Of a stretch of 64,000 nt of DNA, positions 1 to 11,217 are shown piece by piece. This stretch comes from Climacium dendroides (Eukaryota; Streptophyta; Bryopsida; Hypnales; Climaciaceae): NCBI GenBank assembly GCA_950106755.1, contig OX467092.1:25930582-25994581 (forward strand), in the 5' to 3' direction. Numbering within the stretch: the first letter of the stretch is position 1; every line of letters starts with the position of its first letter. The notes under the pieces were generated by a model that made no database searches, was not told the origin of the DNA, and saw only the letters and a program-made list of their open reading frames with translations. The position numbers and the translations under genes were made by a program.

Positions 1-106
1 TTACAATTTTGTAGGGAAGAGACAAATTTTTACAACGGGGGGCAAAAATTACAGTTTTGCAGGGAAGGGACAGATTTTTATGACAGCAATTAAGTGCCCC
101 AACACT

Positions 107-150
107 ATTTACACATAAGTTGAAAAATAGTGTTGGGGGTAAAAAACAGG
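107..150. repeat. short hairpin at window start
   Basis: A short inverted repeat: CCCCAACACTATTT is answered by AAATAGTGTTGGGG across a loop of about 13 bases. A further CCCAACACTATTTACC follows at about 168-183. Just upstream (1-80), a unit of about 48 bases beginning TTACAATTTTGTAGGGA is present twice. It is probably the edge of a decayed foldback element cut off by the window start; no coding signal is seen. Confidence 0.5.
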
Positions 151-393
151 GAACAACACTAATTATCACCCAACACTATTTACCAATTTTAGTGTAGCTA
201 GAGTTTGGAAAAAACATAGGACAAAATTCCTTGGAGCACTAAAATTGAGGTCAAATGAAGTTTGGTGTTGTGTTTTTTTTGGACTATTCTTAGTTTATCC
301 TTCTCCTCTTACCCATTTATAAATACAAGACAAAATTTACAATTAACCTTTTATTCAAAAATTATGGTGTATTTAGAATAGTTCAAAATACTA

Positions 394-960
394 CTACCTC
401 CGTCCCAAAATGATCTTCTTGTTGGACAAAATCTTTTGGATTAAGGCTAAAAATAACTTTTTAAAGACTTATTTTGCACAATAGGTAGATTTTGATGATC
501 CCTTCCCATCCTAAAAAATTTGAGTTTTAGAACCTTTTTCAAAGTGTAGTTTTAGAATATTGAAAAGTGAAAAATTTTGGGCATTTTCAAAGAACACCAA
601 TGAGCACCTAATTGTTGAGTGTCAAGGTGTCATTTTGTATGCATTTAGTATATGGCTAAAACCAAGTATAGAACTTTGTTTTGCCTCCTATAGTTTAATT
701 TACTTCAATTGGAGAATACTCAAAGAGATGCAAAAAATACGAAAAAACCATGTTCATTGATCCCTTCAATCATTTTATTTGTCTTTTATTTGATGATTGC
801 ATAGATAGAGGGGGAACTACTACTTAGAATTGTTTTCCTAATCCCAAACAACAATCACAAGCCAAACTTGATCAATTTCAACATCACAAAGTGCAACAGG
901 AAGATCATTATGAGACAAAAAAATAAGGCCAATAGGAAGATCATTATGGGACAGAGGGAG
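394..960. mobile_element. Stowaway-like MITE (Tc1/mariner type)
   Basis: The left end CTACCTCCGTCCCAAAATGA and the right end, read on the other strand as CTCCCTCTGTCCCATAATGA, are imperfect terminal inverted repeats that match at about 22 of 25 positions. The flanks are TA dinucleotides (392-393 and 961-962), the duplication expected for Tc1/mariner elements. The CTCCCTCCGT start is the known signature of plant Stowaway MITEs. The 567-bp interior encodes nothing convincing; the small open frames inside are AT-rich noise. The element is non-autonomous and somewhat diverged. Confidence 0.82.
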
Positions 961-962
961 TA

Positions 963-3900
963 TATTTTTATTTGTATACAATGACTTCATTAGGGGGTTG
1001 ACTATAGATGAAGGCTCTAAATCCAATTTTGATTTTTCATACACATCAATGTGCAAATAAAGATAGCATTCTCACAACAATTTTGTACCACACATTTTGT
1101 AGAATTTCTAAATAAAGTTTATATGGTAAGGAGGTTGGAAACTAGATAGATTTGTTTTTTATTAGTAAAAAAGATTGTGCAAAAATGTGGGGGGGAATTT
1201 GTCGAGCCAAAAAAAATAACAATCCAAAGGGATTGTCATTTTTATTATAGAATAGTGGTAAGGGTTCAATTATAGGGAATTTTATGACGAAATAGGAAAT
1301 ATAACAAATAAAATACAAATTATAAAACCAATCATATACACAAGTAAAAATTGACTTATATAGTTGCAATTAACAATCAATCCTTGGTCTACAATAAGAC
1401 AATACAAACAAATTGTCGGACTTCACAACAAATTGAATCCAATCTTTGAATTCAACTATTACAAAAATACAATTAGATTTAGACCTTGTAAATGATCCAA
1501 TCCTTGGATCAAATACAAACAAGACTAATTGTTAAAAAATTGGAATTTTATTATGAAGTTTCCATAGACAAATTGCCACCAAAAGAAGACTAAGACAATG
1601 AGAGAGAAATCATTGTGTCAAATTATTAATTATTATACCAATTGTATCATCCAAAGAGATTTCAAAATTTTGCTATTGTTCATATCCTAGCCAATTTGCA
1701 AAATTTCATATCCATTGTCTATTAGTCTCTATTTGCCTTACTACAAAGGATTTAATCCAACTATTAGCCTCATTTTACACTATACAAGGCATTTAGTCAA
1801 AAATATAAAATTTAAAGTGACTACAGGATTGCATGTGCAACTAGGGACCTTCATTACAAGTGGTGGATGTTTATTCTTGAAGTGTGCCATTCATTCCTTT
1901 TGCCATGCCATTTACACTCTCTTTAAACAAATAGAATATAACCATCATCCAAGTGTACAATAGATAGATTAAACAATCAAGTCCAAATGAGGTAATAGGA
2001 GCCAATTGCAACATGCTTTGCATTGCTTATTGGATTGCTTTGCTTGGAAGTTCAATTTTCATATTTGCTCATTTAACTCTTGGAATCCCTATACATTCAT
2101 TTATCTATTTATTCTCCATGGATCTCATTAAGGTGGCTATTCTACATCCAATTTAGCATTAAAAACATGTTTTTTATGCTTCATTTAGAGCATTAAGTAT
2201 TTGTTACATGAGGTTTTTTGTACTTAATTTAGATGAAATAATGACATCATAGGCTATATAATATTCAAACATGACATTATAACATTTATGATCAATGAGG
2301 CATGTTTTTGTTGGACAAATTTTTAAAAATGGAGCTACATGATGGTTGTGTCAAAATGGATTCGTATTACCTTATTTAAATGTATTGTTTTGCACTATAT
2401 TTTTCTAGAATACCAATTTTATTGGTTGGTATGGTATTGTATAATAATTTTTCCAAAATGACAATATACATCCACATTATGGGCTATAAAATATACATTT
2501 ACCTTCTTTTAATTATTTCTTCAAAAAATTGAGCAATTTCAATCATCACCTTAAAAAGATATTCATAGTTTTGAGTAGAATTCTAATACGGTCAATTTAC
2601 TTTTTATTAGGCATTTCTAAGCTTGTCCAGGATCCTCTTTGCTTTTTAAATCTTTAGGAGCCGAGATAAGCATATAAGCCTAAAATCAAGCCTAAAATCA
2701 AGTCTAAAATTGCTTTGAGATTGCATGTGATTCATATTATAGATTTTAATATGTTGTTGTTGCGTTGTAAATGTGTACAACTGTACATGGTGTAAAAATA
2801 TATTTATATGTTATTTTGATAAATTTGATTATAATAATATAAAAAAGAAGATGACATCATTCTAAGCAGCTTCAAAGTGACGCTTTCTCACTAGGGTGCG
2901 TTCCATCTATTTAAAAGGAAGGAACCACTTGAAAACTTCATCAATTTGATGTAGCTTTCTTTGTTTTTCACTTTAAATTTTAGTATGTCAAACTGAAGGA
3001 TTTTTTTTAAGTCTTAAAATGAGAAACTTCAATTGAAGCCTGAATTTGAATTTTCATTGTCACAACTGCCAAATCAACTTCTTTAGTTCCTAGATCTTGT
3101 CTCACCACATGAGCATCTTCAAGAAAAAGTTGGGCCTTCTCAACTGCCAAAACAACCTTGCATGGAACAATGATGGCACAGGAACCTTTAACGTATCGCT
3201 TAGGCATTGGTGATCCTATTGCAAGTTGGATGTGTTGAACCTAGCACCCAAGATGTGCCATTTGAAAGATGTTTTGAGGGTCTAAACAACAATCAATACT
3301 ATCATATGGTCAAGCCTATCAAAGGTAGTCTATGAGAGTTTTTCACTGTAATGGAAAAAAACTCCCCTAAAGTTGACCAATGGGTAATATATGAGATCCT
3401 AACCTAGATTGCCTTTCGAGCAATGAACTACTAATGTATTTTTTTTGGTAAATTTTTAATTAAACGATCTTAAGTGAAAAGAGGGTAGCACCCCAAAATC
3501 ATCTATTTAGGTGCCCAAAAATTTTCAAATCATATCAATACATATTTTAGAAAAGCAGGGTAACCTCCTAGACCCAAACCTCCATAAAAACACCTAATTT
3601 AGACTGTAAATGAGCTAAATTTCACCCTAAAAAATAAACGTAGCACACACCAATTTCTATAAGCAACCATGCAATGAACTATGCACCTTACCAAAATCAC
3701 TAAATCCAATGCTAAACATTCAACTATTCATTTTAGGCAATTAAGTTTGTACTCCTAAGTGATAATTTCAACAACACAACCCTAATTTTAACTCAATTTG
3801 GGTGGTGCTTCTGTATGTGCCCTAAAAAATATAAAAATAAAATTCACTAATCATGCATTCTTCTTAGCCACCCAAATCCTAAGAGCCCATGGAGAATACA

Positions 3901-6900
3901 TTCAAACTTGCAAAACCAAACATTGATTGTAATTAATATTACATTTAAACCATTTAGAATTACAAGAACATTAAAAGTCGCAACCCAATTTCCTACTTCT
4001 AGGATAACTGATTTCCTTTCACAAAAGCGTTTGTCATTGCTTCATCGCTGCTTCAAATTAGGTGAGCCTAGTCTTTTTGGAAAGTCAGCTTTAAGTGCAC
4101 CTTCCCATAAATTTTCAATTCACTCCACATTGTCATGCTCACCACTATTAGCAGTTCAAATCTCCATCAACTTTCTCCATCACTTTAAAGTAATTGTCCA
4201 TCTAGCCTAGAAAAATTCTATTTTCCACCCATTTTTTCCCATCAAACAATAAAATCCTACTCGACAAATTGTTTCTAAAGTCTCCCTATTCTAATCTCTA
4301 ATAATTCATCCTTAAAATGCCCATAAACCACAAAATTGCTCTTTAAAAACACACATAAAAAAATTTGAGAAATTCAGAGAGAGGGCTTCAAATCCCAATT
4401 TTGCCTATATCTTATTTTCCTAGTTAATTTACCTAACCACGTTCATCCAACACTAATGTACTATAAAATCGCTAATTTAGTGAAAAATATGCCAAATTAG
4501 TGAAAATTGCGCTAATTTAGTGTAGATTGTACTAGTTTACTACAAAATCTTTTAAATTACTATTTTTTCTCCATTAATTTTTTGTAATTTTTTATTTTTG
4601 TGGTTTTCATTTTACTTCTAGTTTTTTCTCTTCATTTTAGTCTTTTGTTTTTAATTTATTTTTATATGTTTTTTATATTCTCTATTTTTTTTTGTTTCAC
4701 TTTTATATTTTTTATATTTTTTCCTTCTTTTTGGTTTATAAATTCTCACTAACTTCATTTTCTAATTGTAATGTTTTTGATCCCTATTTTTTCACCATCT
4801 TCCTATTTGCCTAATTTGGTTATTTTACCAAATCTTGCTTAAAGTCCTTTTTTGTTTAGATTTCCCATTTTTCACTAGAATTTTTATTCTAATTTCCAAC
4901 TAATTGCAATTTCCTCATTTTGGTACTATTTTTTGAAAGTCTTGATTACTATTTAATAGAAAACTCCCAAACCTCCTAACTATGTTTTAATTTAAAGTAC
5001 TAATACTTCCAATTTTACGATTTCAGTCCTTTTGTTTAGATTTTTTCTATTTAAACATTTGTGAACCGATATATTGGCTCATAGAGTTGTAGCCACCAAC
5101 ATTGATTGGAGGGGCTAATCAATCTTTTATCAAAGGCGGATTGTGCAAATTACATTGCAATTACTGTTGAATTCATTTTCAAGTTCTTGTAAATGGAGTG
5201 AAGTTTCTTTTGGAACTTTGGTTTTTAACTCTAATAGACTACTATTAGAGTTTTTGGGTTGTATTTAAGAGTATTTTTAAATTTTATTTTGTGTGTTTGA
5301 AGTTGAAAGATAGAAAAATGAAGATAGTTTGTCTTTTAGTTAAACTTTGGAGTCATTTGGCTTCAAAATAAGGATAAAGATAGGTTTGGAGGCCCACTTA
5401 TGTAAAGGAAGGTTATGGGCTAGTCCATGTGGCTTTGGTATTTAGAAAATGATTTAGGAAGTTTTTCCAAAGGTTTAAAGTATGTAGTTCTTAGAGTTTA
5501 GAAGGGAGTTTTTGGTTTGGAGTGTGGTTTTGGAGCTTGGAAGGGAGTTTTTTAGAACCAATTCTAGAAAGATAGATCTCATTGTGTATAAAGAGTTTTG
5601 CAATGAAAATTTGAAGAGTTGTGTATCATGATATTTTATTTTCAAAAATTTCTCACTTGCTTGACTTGAAGTTGGCATTTAAAAGTTGTACTAGTTTAAG
5701 TGAAGGAAGGTCTATTGCCTCTTTTGTGAAGGGATAGAGCCTTTAATGACCATAGACAATGAACATGTCTTTTATTTGCAATGAAATTTTGAGTAAATAT
5801 AGAATTTTTTTGGTTTTCTATCAAACTATCATTCATCTTATTTGGAGTTTTTATGAGAATGTTGTGAGTATCAAAGTGAAGAAAGATCTATTGCCTTCAA
5901 TTATAACGGCTGAAATTTTTGGATGGCTACAGAAGGTGGACAGAGTGTTAGAATGATTTAAGATTTGAAAGAAGTTTAGAAAATTGTGGTAACTTTTAAA
6001 AGAGCTACCACTCATCTGATTTAGAGTTTTGAAGAAGCTATGACGTGAAATTGAAATTCAATTAAGGAATTGAATTTAGAATTAGAGAGCTTGGAATTTG
6101 AGAGCTTGGAGTTAGAGGAGTCATTGAAAACTTGTGTGTTGTATGTTGTAGTTTGTGGTTTTTTTTCATTGTAAATTTTATTATTGCGGGCAGCATGAAT
6201 TAATCATTGTTTAGTTTCATTTTGTGTCATGGCAATAAAGTGGGGTTCTTCACCCATATGATTGAGGTTTGTTTTATTCTCATGGTGAGGTTGGATTTAT
6301 AATGAATAGACCATGAATTTGAAAGTTTAGAAGCCATATTCACCAACGGCATCTTGTAGTATCCCGTTGGTTCTCCTGTCTTGTATCCCTTGGTTTTTTA
6401 TCCCTACCTTGACCTGTAAGCCAACTAAAACCAAACAGGGTAGGCCAATAGGGAGCAATTCCACAGTGTTGTAAAGAATTTAACATTTGAGACTAAAAAT
6501 TTACATGACAATGTCTACTTTTGTTCTTGAATCATTCTTGATCATAGCCAAGATTCCTATGATTTTCCAAGGCAAACATCTCTCTACACAACACCATCAT
6601 TTTTATATTCCAATTTAATAAAACTTATAACAATAGAATTTGATTTGACTTTGAGGAAGGTGGAATTAGGTTGAAAAATTGACATTTTATGACTTCAAGA
6701 AAAATGTTTATGACTTCCGAAGGGGTATTCACACATGGCAAGAAGTTCATTCATTATCCCACAAATTTGAAGGATGCTTTTGAATTACCATTGAAATTGT
6801 ATATGAAGGTAAGAAACATATTGACATTCAAATTGATGAGAATATTTTCACTTGTGGGCAACTATGGCAAGCTTTGTGTTTTTGGTTCAACCACATGTAA

Positions 6901-7602
6901 TGTATCCTTTATCTTTATTTGCATTTTTGTTGGTAAAATTAAATCATGAAAATGATAATTTAAATATGTGAAACAATTTAATGGACAATAATAAATCATT
7001 CTACCTTCATAATGTGCATGAATACATTTTAAGACTAGAATATATGTAAAAAAAATGCATGTTCAAAATGCATGTCCCTATATAGTTTCAATTAGGCCAC
7101 ATTATATTCTATTTATCAAACATCATTTCCAAATGAGTAGAGTTATAATTAATTATTGATATACCAAAAATTGCTAAGCTAGTAGACTTTAGCTAATTTT
7201 TTTTCACTACATAATGTATCATTCTTTTACCATTTTCAACCCTGTTATTGTCATATATTATAAATTATATATAATTTATCATACACTTAGTCTTTTTTCT
7301 TAGTTTTAAAATAGAAAATAGACCAATTATTTTTCCAAGATCATCACTTATTTTAGTAAATATATGCACACCACCCATTATCAACGTATGCTTTTATTTC
7401 TTCTTTTCAATGAATTTTTTAATAAACTTCTAGATATAAATATCATTAGAATTGATACATATGATGGCATCTATTTTTCACTATTTAAGCACTTTTAAAT
7501 TAACATTCTTTGAGTCTTTTTAAAATGAAGTAATAATACATATAACTCAAAATTTATATCAAATTGAATTTGTCAAGTTTATCCATGTAGGATTTTGATT
7601 TC
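963..7602. other. gene-poor AT-rich tract
   Basis: I see no gene with support here. The tract is AT-rich with long T and A runs, especially 4560-4760, and many short stop-bounded frames. The only stretch with protein-like composition is the minus-strand frame at 3007-3207, listed separately. Confidence 0.6.
3007..3207 (-). pseudogene. possible coding fragment, unidentified
   Basis: An open frame of 66 residues whose amino-acid composition looks more protein-like than surrounding frames. It holds a segment rich in V, A, E and D (VVLAVEKAQLFLEDAHVVRQ) and then KEVDLAVVTMKIQIQA, in sequence noticeably richer in C and G than its neighbours. The frame stays open a little upstream of the first Met. 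I do not recognise the family. It could be an exon remnant, a retroposed gene piece or a chance frame. No splice partner was found nearby. Confidence 0.25.
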
Positions 7603-7610
7603 ATTATTAA

Positions 7611-8177
7611 CTCGGGGGGTCACTTAGAGTGTCCATTAAAAATCACGTGCAAACAAAACTTTGGACCCTCTATATACTTTTTGAATTTTAAATAAAATGA
7701 AATGAAAAAAAATATGAATAGATTTTTCTACTTTGAAAGTTTATGTTGAATTATTGATATTTCTATTTGTTAATAATAATTAGTTACAAATTTTTGAAGT
7801 AAAAAGATACACTATAGAATTGAAAAATAACTTTCACATCCCTATATTAATATATTATATAAGAAAACATTGTTTAAAAAATTAAAAAAATCCTAAAAAT
7901 AACTTTCTATTGAAAGCTCATTTTGAGTTGAATATTGATGCAATGGTCATCTAAATGTGTTCTCTAAAAATATTTGAGTTAAAAAATATGCCATTGTAGT
8001 GCATTTTTAACCTCTTCTAGAAATCATTCCGTATTTTATTTGAGTTTGAAATTTTGGGAGTAGAATCCTGTAGTCATTAGTAAACAATGCTCAAAATTTG
8101 AAGTTAAAATTATAGTTTATTAGAAACCACTTGTTTGCACGTGGTTTATTGTAGTAGAACTAAGTGCATCCCCCGAG
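7611..8177. mobile_element. hAT-like MITE with 8-bp TSD
   Basis: The element begins CTCGGGGGGTCACTTAG, and its other end, read on the opposite strand, begins CTCGGGGGATGCACTTAG. Both ends carry CACGTGCAAACAA about 35-45 bases inside the terminus. It is flanked by a perfect 8-bp direct repeat ATTATTAA (7603-7610 and 8178-8185). An 8-bp target duplication with short terminal inverted repeats is the hallmark of the hAT superfamily. At 567 bp and with no transposase, it is non-autonomous. The duplicated octamer is AT-only, so chance contributes somewhat to the match. Confidence 0.78.
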
Positions 8178-8239
8178 ATTATTAATGAATTTTGTATCCA
8201 AAAATTAGATGTGATTTTGTAAAAAAAAATTGTGTTTTC

Positions 8240-9595
8240 TAAACCCCTAAAGTCCCAAGGCCTTTTTTCTATTAAAAAACACTCAAAACTACCATTTCTA
8301 TTGCAAAGAGCAAAAATCCTGAAAAGTTGTTTTTTCATATATTAAACTATAGGATTTTGTATTTGAAAGTAAAAAAAATGGATTTTTTTTCACCTTATAT
8401 GACTAGAACAAGAGACTTTGAATCTTCATAGCTTAAAATTTTTGCATTACTAATTTTGAATTTCTAATTTTTTGTATTGAAGAATCAAGTTGAAAGCCTA
8501 AGCTTTTTTTTTAAAGAAAACACACTTAAACTTCACATATTATAAAATTGTTAGGAAGAAGTAGGTTTAAGATTGAAAAAAAAGTGAATTGATAAAGTTC
8601 TAATATAGAATGGAAACACACTAATTTCAATAGTGAGAATATTGAAGCAAATGACCTTAACCCCTAAATGCCTAAAGAACCAATTATTAGCACCAATAAT
8701 ACTTTGAAGTTACATAAAATCTTACCAAGTTACTATTTTTTTTATTTACTATTTTTGAATAATTCTTTTTGAAATCTAGTTTTACCATCTAAAATATAAT
8801 TTTAAAAATAAATGATTTTGATATTTTTCCTCAAGATTTTTTGTATGGGTGTTTATTGCAATTTTGACTTTCTGTAGTATTTGAAGCTCATTTCCATGAG
8901 TGACATTGTTGTGTTTTCTTTCACACATCTAGCATCAATATATATGATTAACCTCTAGAGGTCCAAACACTGTTTTTACCAACATAGTGATTTTTGACAA
9001 ATGAAATTTTTATTTTTTTCTTTGAGAATTTCAGACAATATGTGCCCAAGGAGTAACTTTAAGGCACAACAATTTTCATAACTTTTGATTACATGGTTAA
9101 AAAGTTATTGTATGATTTGTAATTTTTATTGCTTAATGGACAATCCAAGTAGCTAAATAAGTTCCTTAAAGCTCAATTTTTTAAGAAATAAAAATTTGAT
9201 ATTGATTTTCTAAATTTTTATGTAATGGAAAGTTGTTAATCATATGATTTTGATTAATGGGATGAAAGTTATGAGAAATTTTAATTTGTGGGTAGGTATA
9301 GAGTCTTTAGATGAAGTTAATGAAATGAAGCTCGAAGAGCTTCTATTCCACTTGGAAATTTTGAAAAATCCATTTAACCTTTAAATGCCCGATGCACCAA
9401 ATTCTAGTGTCAACAATACTTTGGAGTTAAATAATACCCAACTAAATTGCTACTTTTAATAGCTTATATTTTTGACAAATTTTTTTTGAAGTCTAGTTAA
9501 TGAATGATTATGATTTTTCTATTTAAGATTTTGTGCAAGGGTGTCCAATGTAATCTTGACTTTCTATAGTGTTGAGGGCTCTTGGAAATGAGCCT
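8240..9595. repeat. fragments of the AACCCCTAAAGG element family, locally duplicated
   Basis: 8240-8370 (starting AAACCCCTAAAGTCCC, then AAACTACCATTTCTA) matches the left end of the element at 48773. 8948-9300, with TGTGCCCAAGGAGTAACTTTA and GGTTAAAAAGTTATTGTATG, matches the interior of the elements at 24422 and 27742. In addition, about 8600-8900 and 9310-9595 are degenerate direct copies of each other: each has a CTAAATGCC/TTAAATGCC start, an AATACTTTG(G/A)AGTTA segment and a GGGTGT...CTTGACTTTCT segment, spaced about 700 bp apart. No coding capacity is seen. Confidence 0.6.
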
Positions 9596-9599
9596 CAAA

Positions 9600-10503
9600 T
9601 ACATTAGATCTTGGAGAAAAAATCACATTAAAATTTCGTTTAAAAGAATTGTAGAGTAGATTTTGAGAAGCCATAAATTGATTGGGCTTATGCATGTTAG
9701 GCTCTTCAACCTAGTATTTTTTTGGCAACCAATTTTTAGATTTGACATGCTAAAAGAGAGGTCAAAGATTATCATAGTTTTAACACCATGATGATCAAAC
9801 ATTATAATCTTTCAATTCATACTAACATGTCTAGTTTGAATTTGTACGGTTACAATTAAAAAAAGATTCATACAACTTATCAAAGTGTTGACTTTTTATT
9901 CAATTTAGAACAAATTCTAAAAAGCTCAAAACAAGCCTCAAGCATTTAGGAGTTAAAATAAGTATTTTAGTAAAGTTTGAAATTAAAGATCCATAACCAC
10001 ATTTCTAAATATGAAATGACAAAATAACTTTCTCTATACAACAATGTTCTACAATATAATGTGAATTTCTAGAAATTTAAGATTTTTGAACATGAATTAT
10101 ATCTAATATGAATTTTCTTCATTTTATTTTTAAATGCTTGTAGTGATTTAAAATTTTCGCATAAAAATATTAAAAATTTTATAAAAAATATTAGACAAGT
10201 GATTTGATTGATTTCATCTCCAAAAAATATAATAAAGAAACTCCATTCATAAATAGAGAAGAAATGGAGGACGTAGAGTTAAGGACTTTTACTCCTTTTA
10301 ACCGTGCAAAGATGGGCCCATGACCACTAAATTCTAACCTCACTATCCATTAGTTTGTTTGCTGCGATTTTCCAACTAGATACAAATGAAAAAATTTAGA
10401 TTTACTTAGGATAAGTTTCATTTCATTAATTGTTTTCAAATTCAAAAATATCACTTTTTCAATACTATTCATTGAAAGTTCCCTCCAAATAAATACATTG
10501 GAC
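9600..10503. other. AT-rich intergenic tract
   Basis: No open frame, repeat boundary or RNA gene could be supported here. It lies on the 3' side of the PMT gene, beyond the tandem repeat at 10504. Confidence 0.6.
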
Positions 10504-10626
10504 TACACCATTCACAAGATACTTAGCCAAAAATGATACAAAGTACACCATTCACAAGATACTTAGCCAAAAATGATACAAAGTACACCATTCACAAGAT
10601 ACTTAGCCAAAAATGATACAAAGTAC
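10504..10626. repeat. 40-bp tandem repeat, three copies
   Basis: A unit containing TACACCATTCACAAGATACT and then TAGCCAAAAATGATACAAAG is repeated three times at 10504, 10544 and 10584 with no visible change, followed by a few bases of a fourth unit. Perfect identity implies recent expansion or a collapsible assembly region. It lies about 0.6 kb beyond the stop codon of the minus-strand PMT gene. Confidence 0.95.
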
Positions 10627-11217
10627 AAGTATGATATTTGGACCAATAAGTGCATTCTTCATTTCTTCATGTATCATTTCTTCGTGCGTCATCCATCGCT
10701 CACTTTCCGGTCTCAGCATTCATGCACGGTGAAAGGTCAATAATAGATTTCACTAAACATTTTCGTCGTACAGCACATTCTGTTTTCATTAATGTTATTT
10801 AACAAATAAATGTCGGTGACATATACAAAAGTAGCAGATAGTAAAAGGCACCACCGGTTGCAAAGCAACCTGTACAGATTCCAAAATGTTAACAATTTGA
10901 ACAGCAATTTGAACAGCCTGGAGTCACCTATTATCAGCAATTTGAAAATCCATAGTTTATTCAGACAGTATCCAAAAAAATAGATGGTAAGATGCAATGG
11001 AATCCTCTTTCAAATGGCAACAAGACGCAACAGCAGTAAATTCAATAACGAGATGTTCATCCTACACCTGCTCCCGTCTGCAAAACTACAAATATCGTAA
11101 ATCGCACCGTATAGTGCGGATAAATAGCCATCTTTGACTGTAGGAAGAAATCTCTACACTAACAATTCCGAATTCGAAAATATTTCAGATTTGGGGTAAT
11201 AGCATACCATAGGCAAT

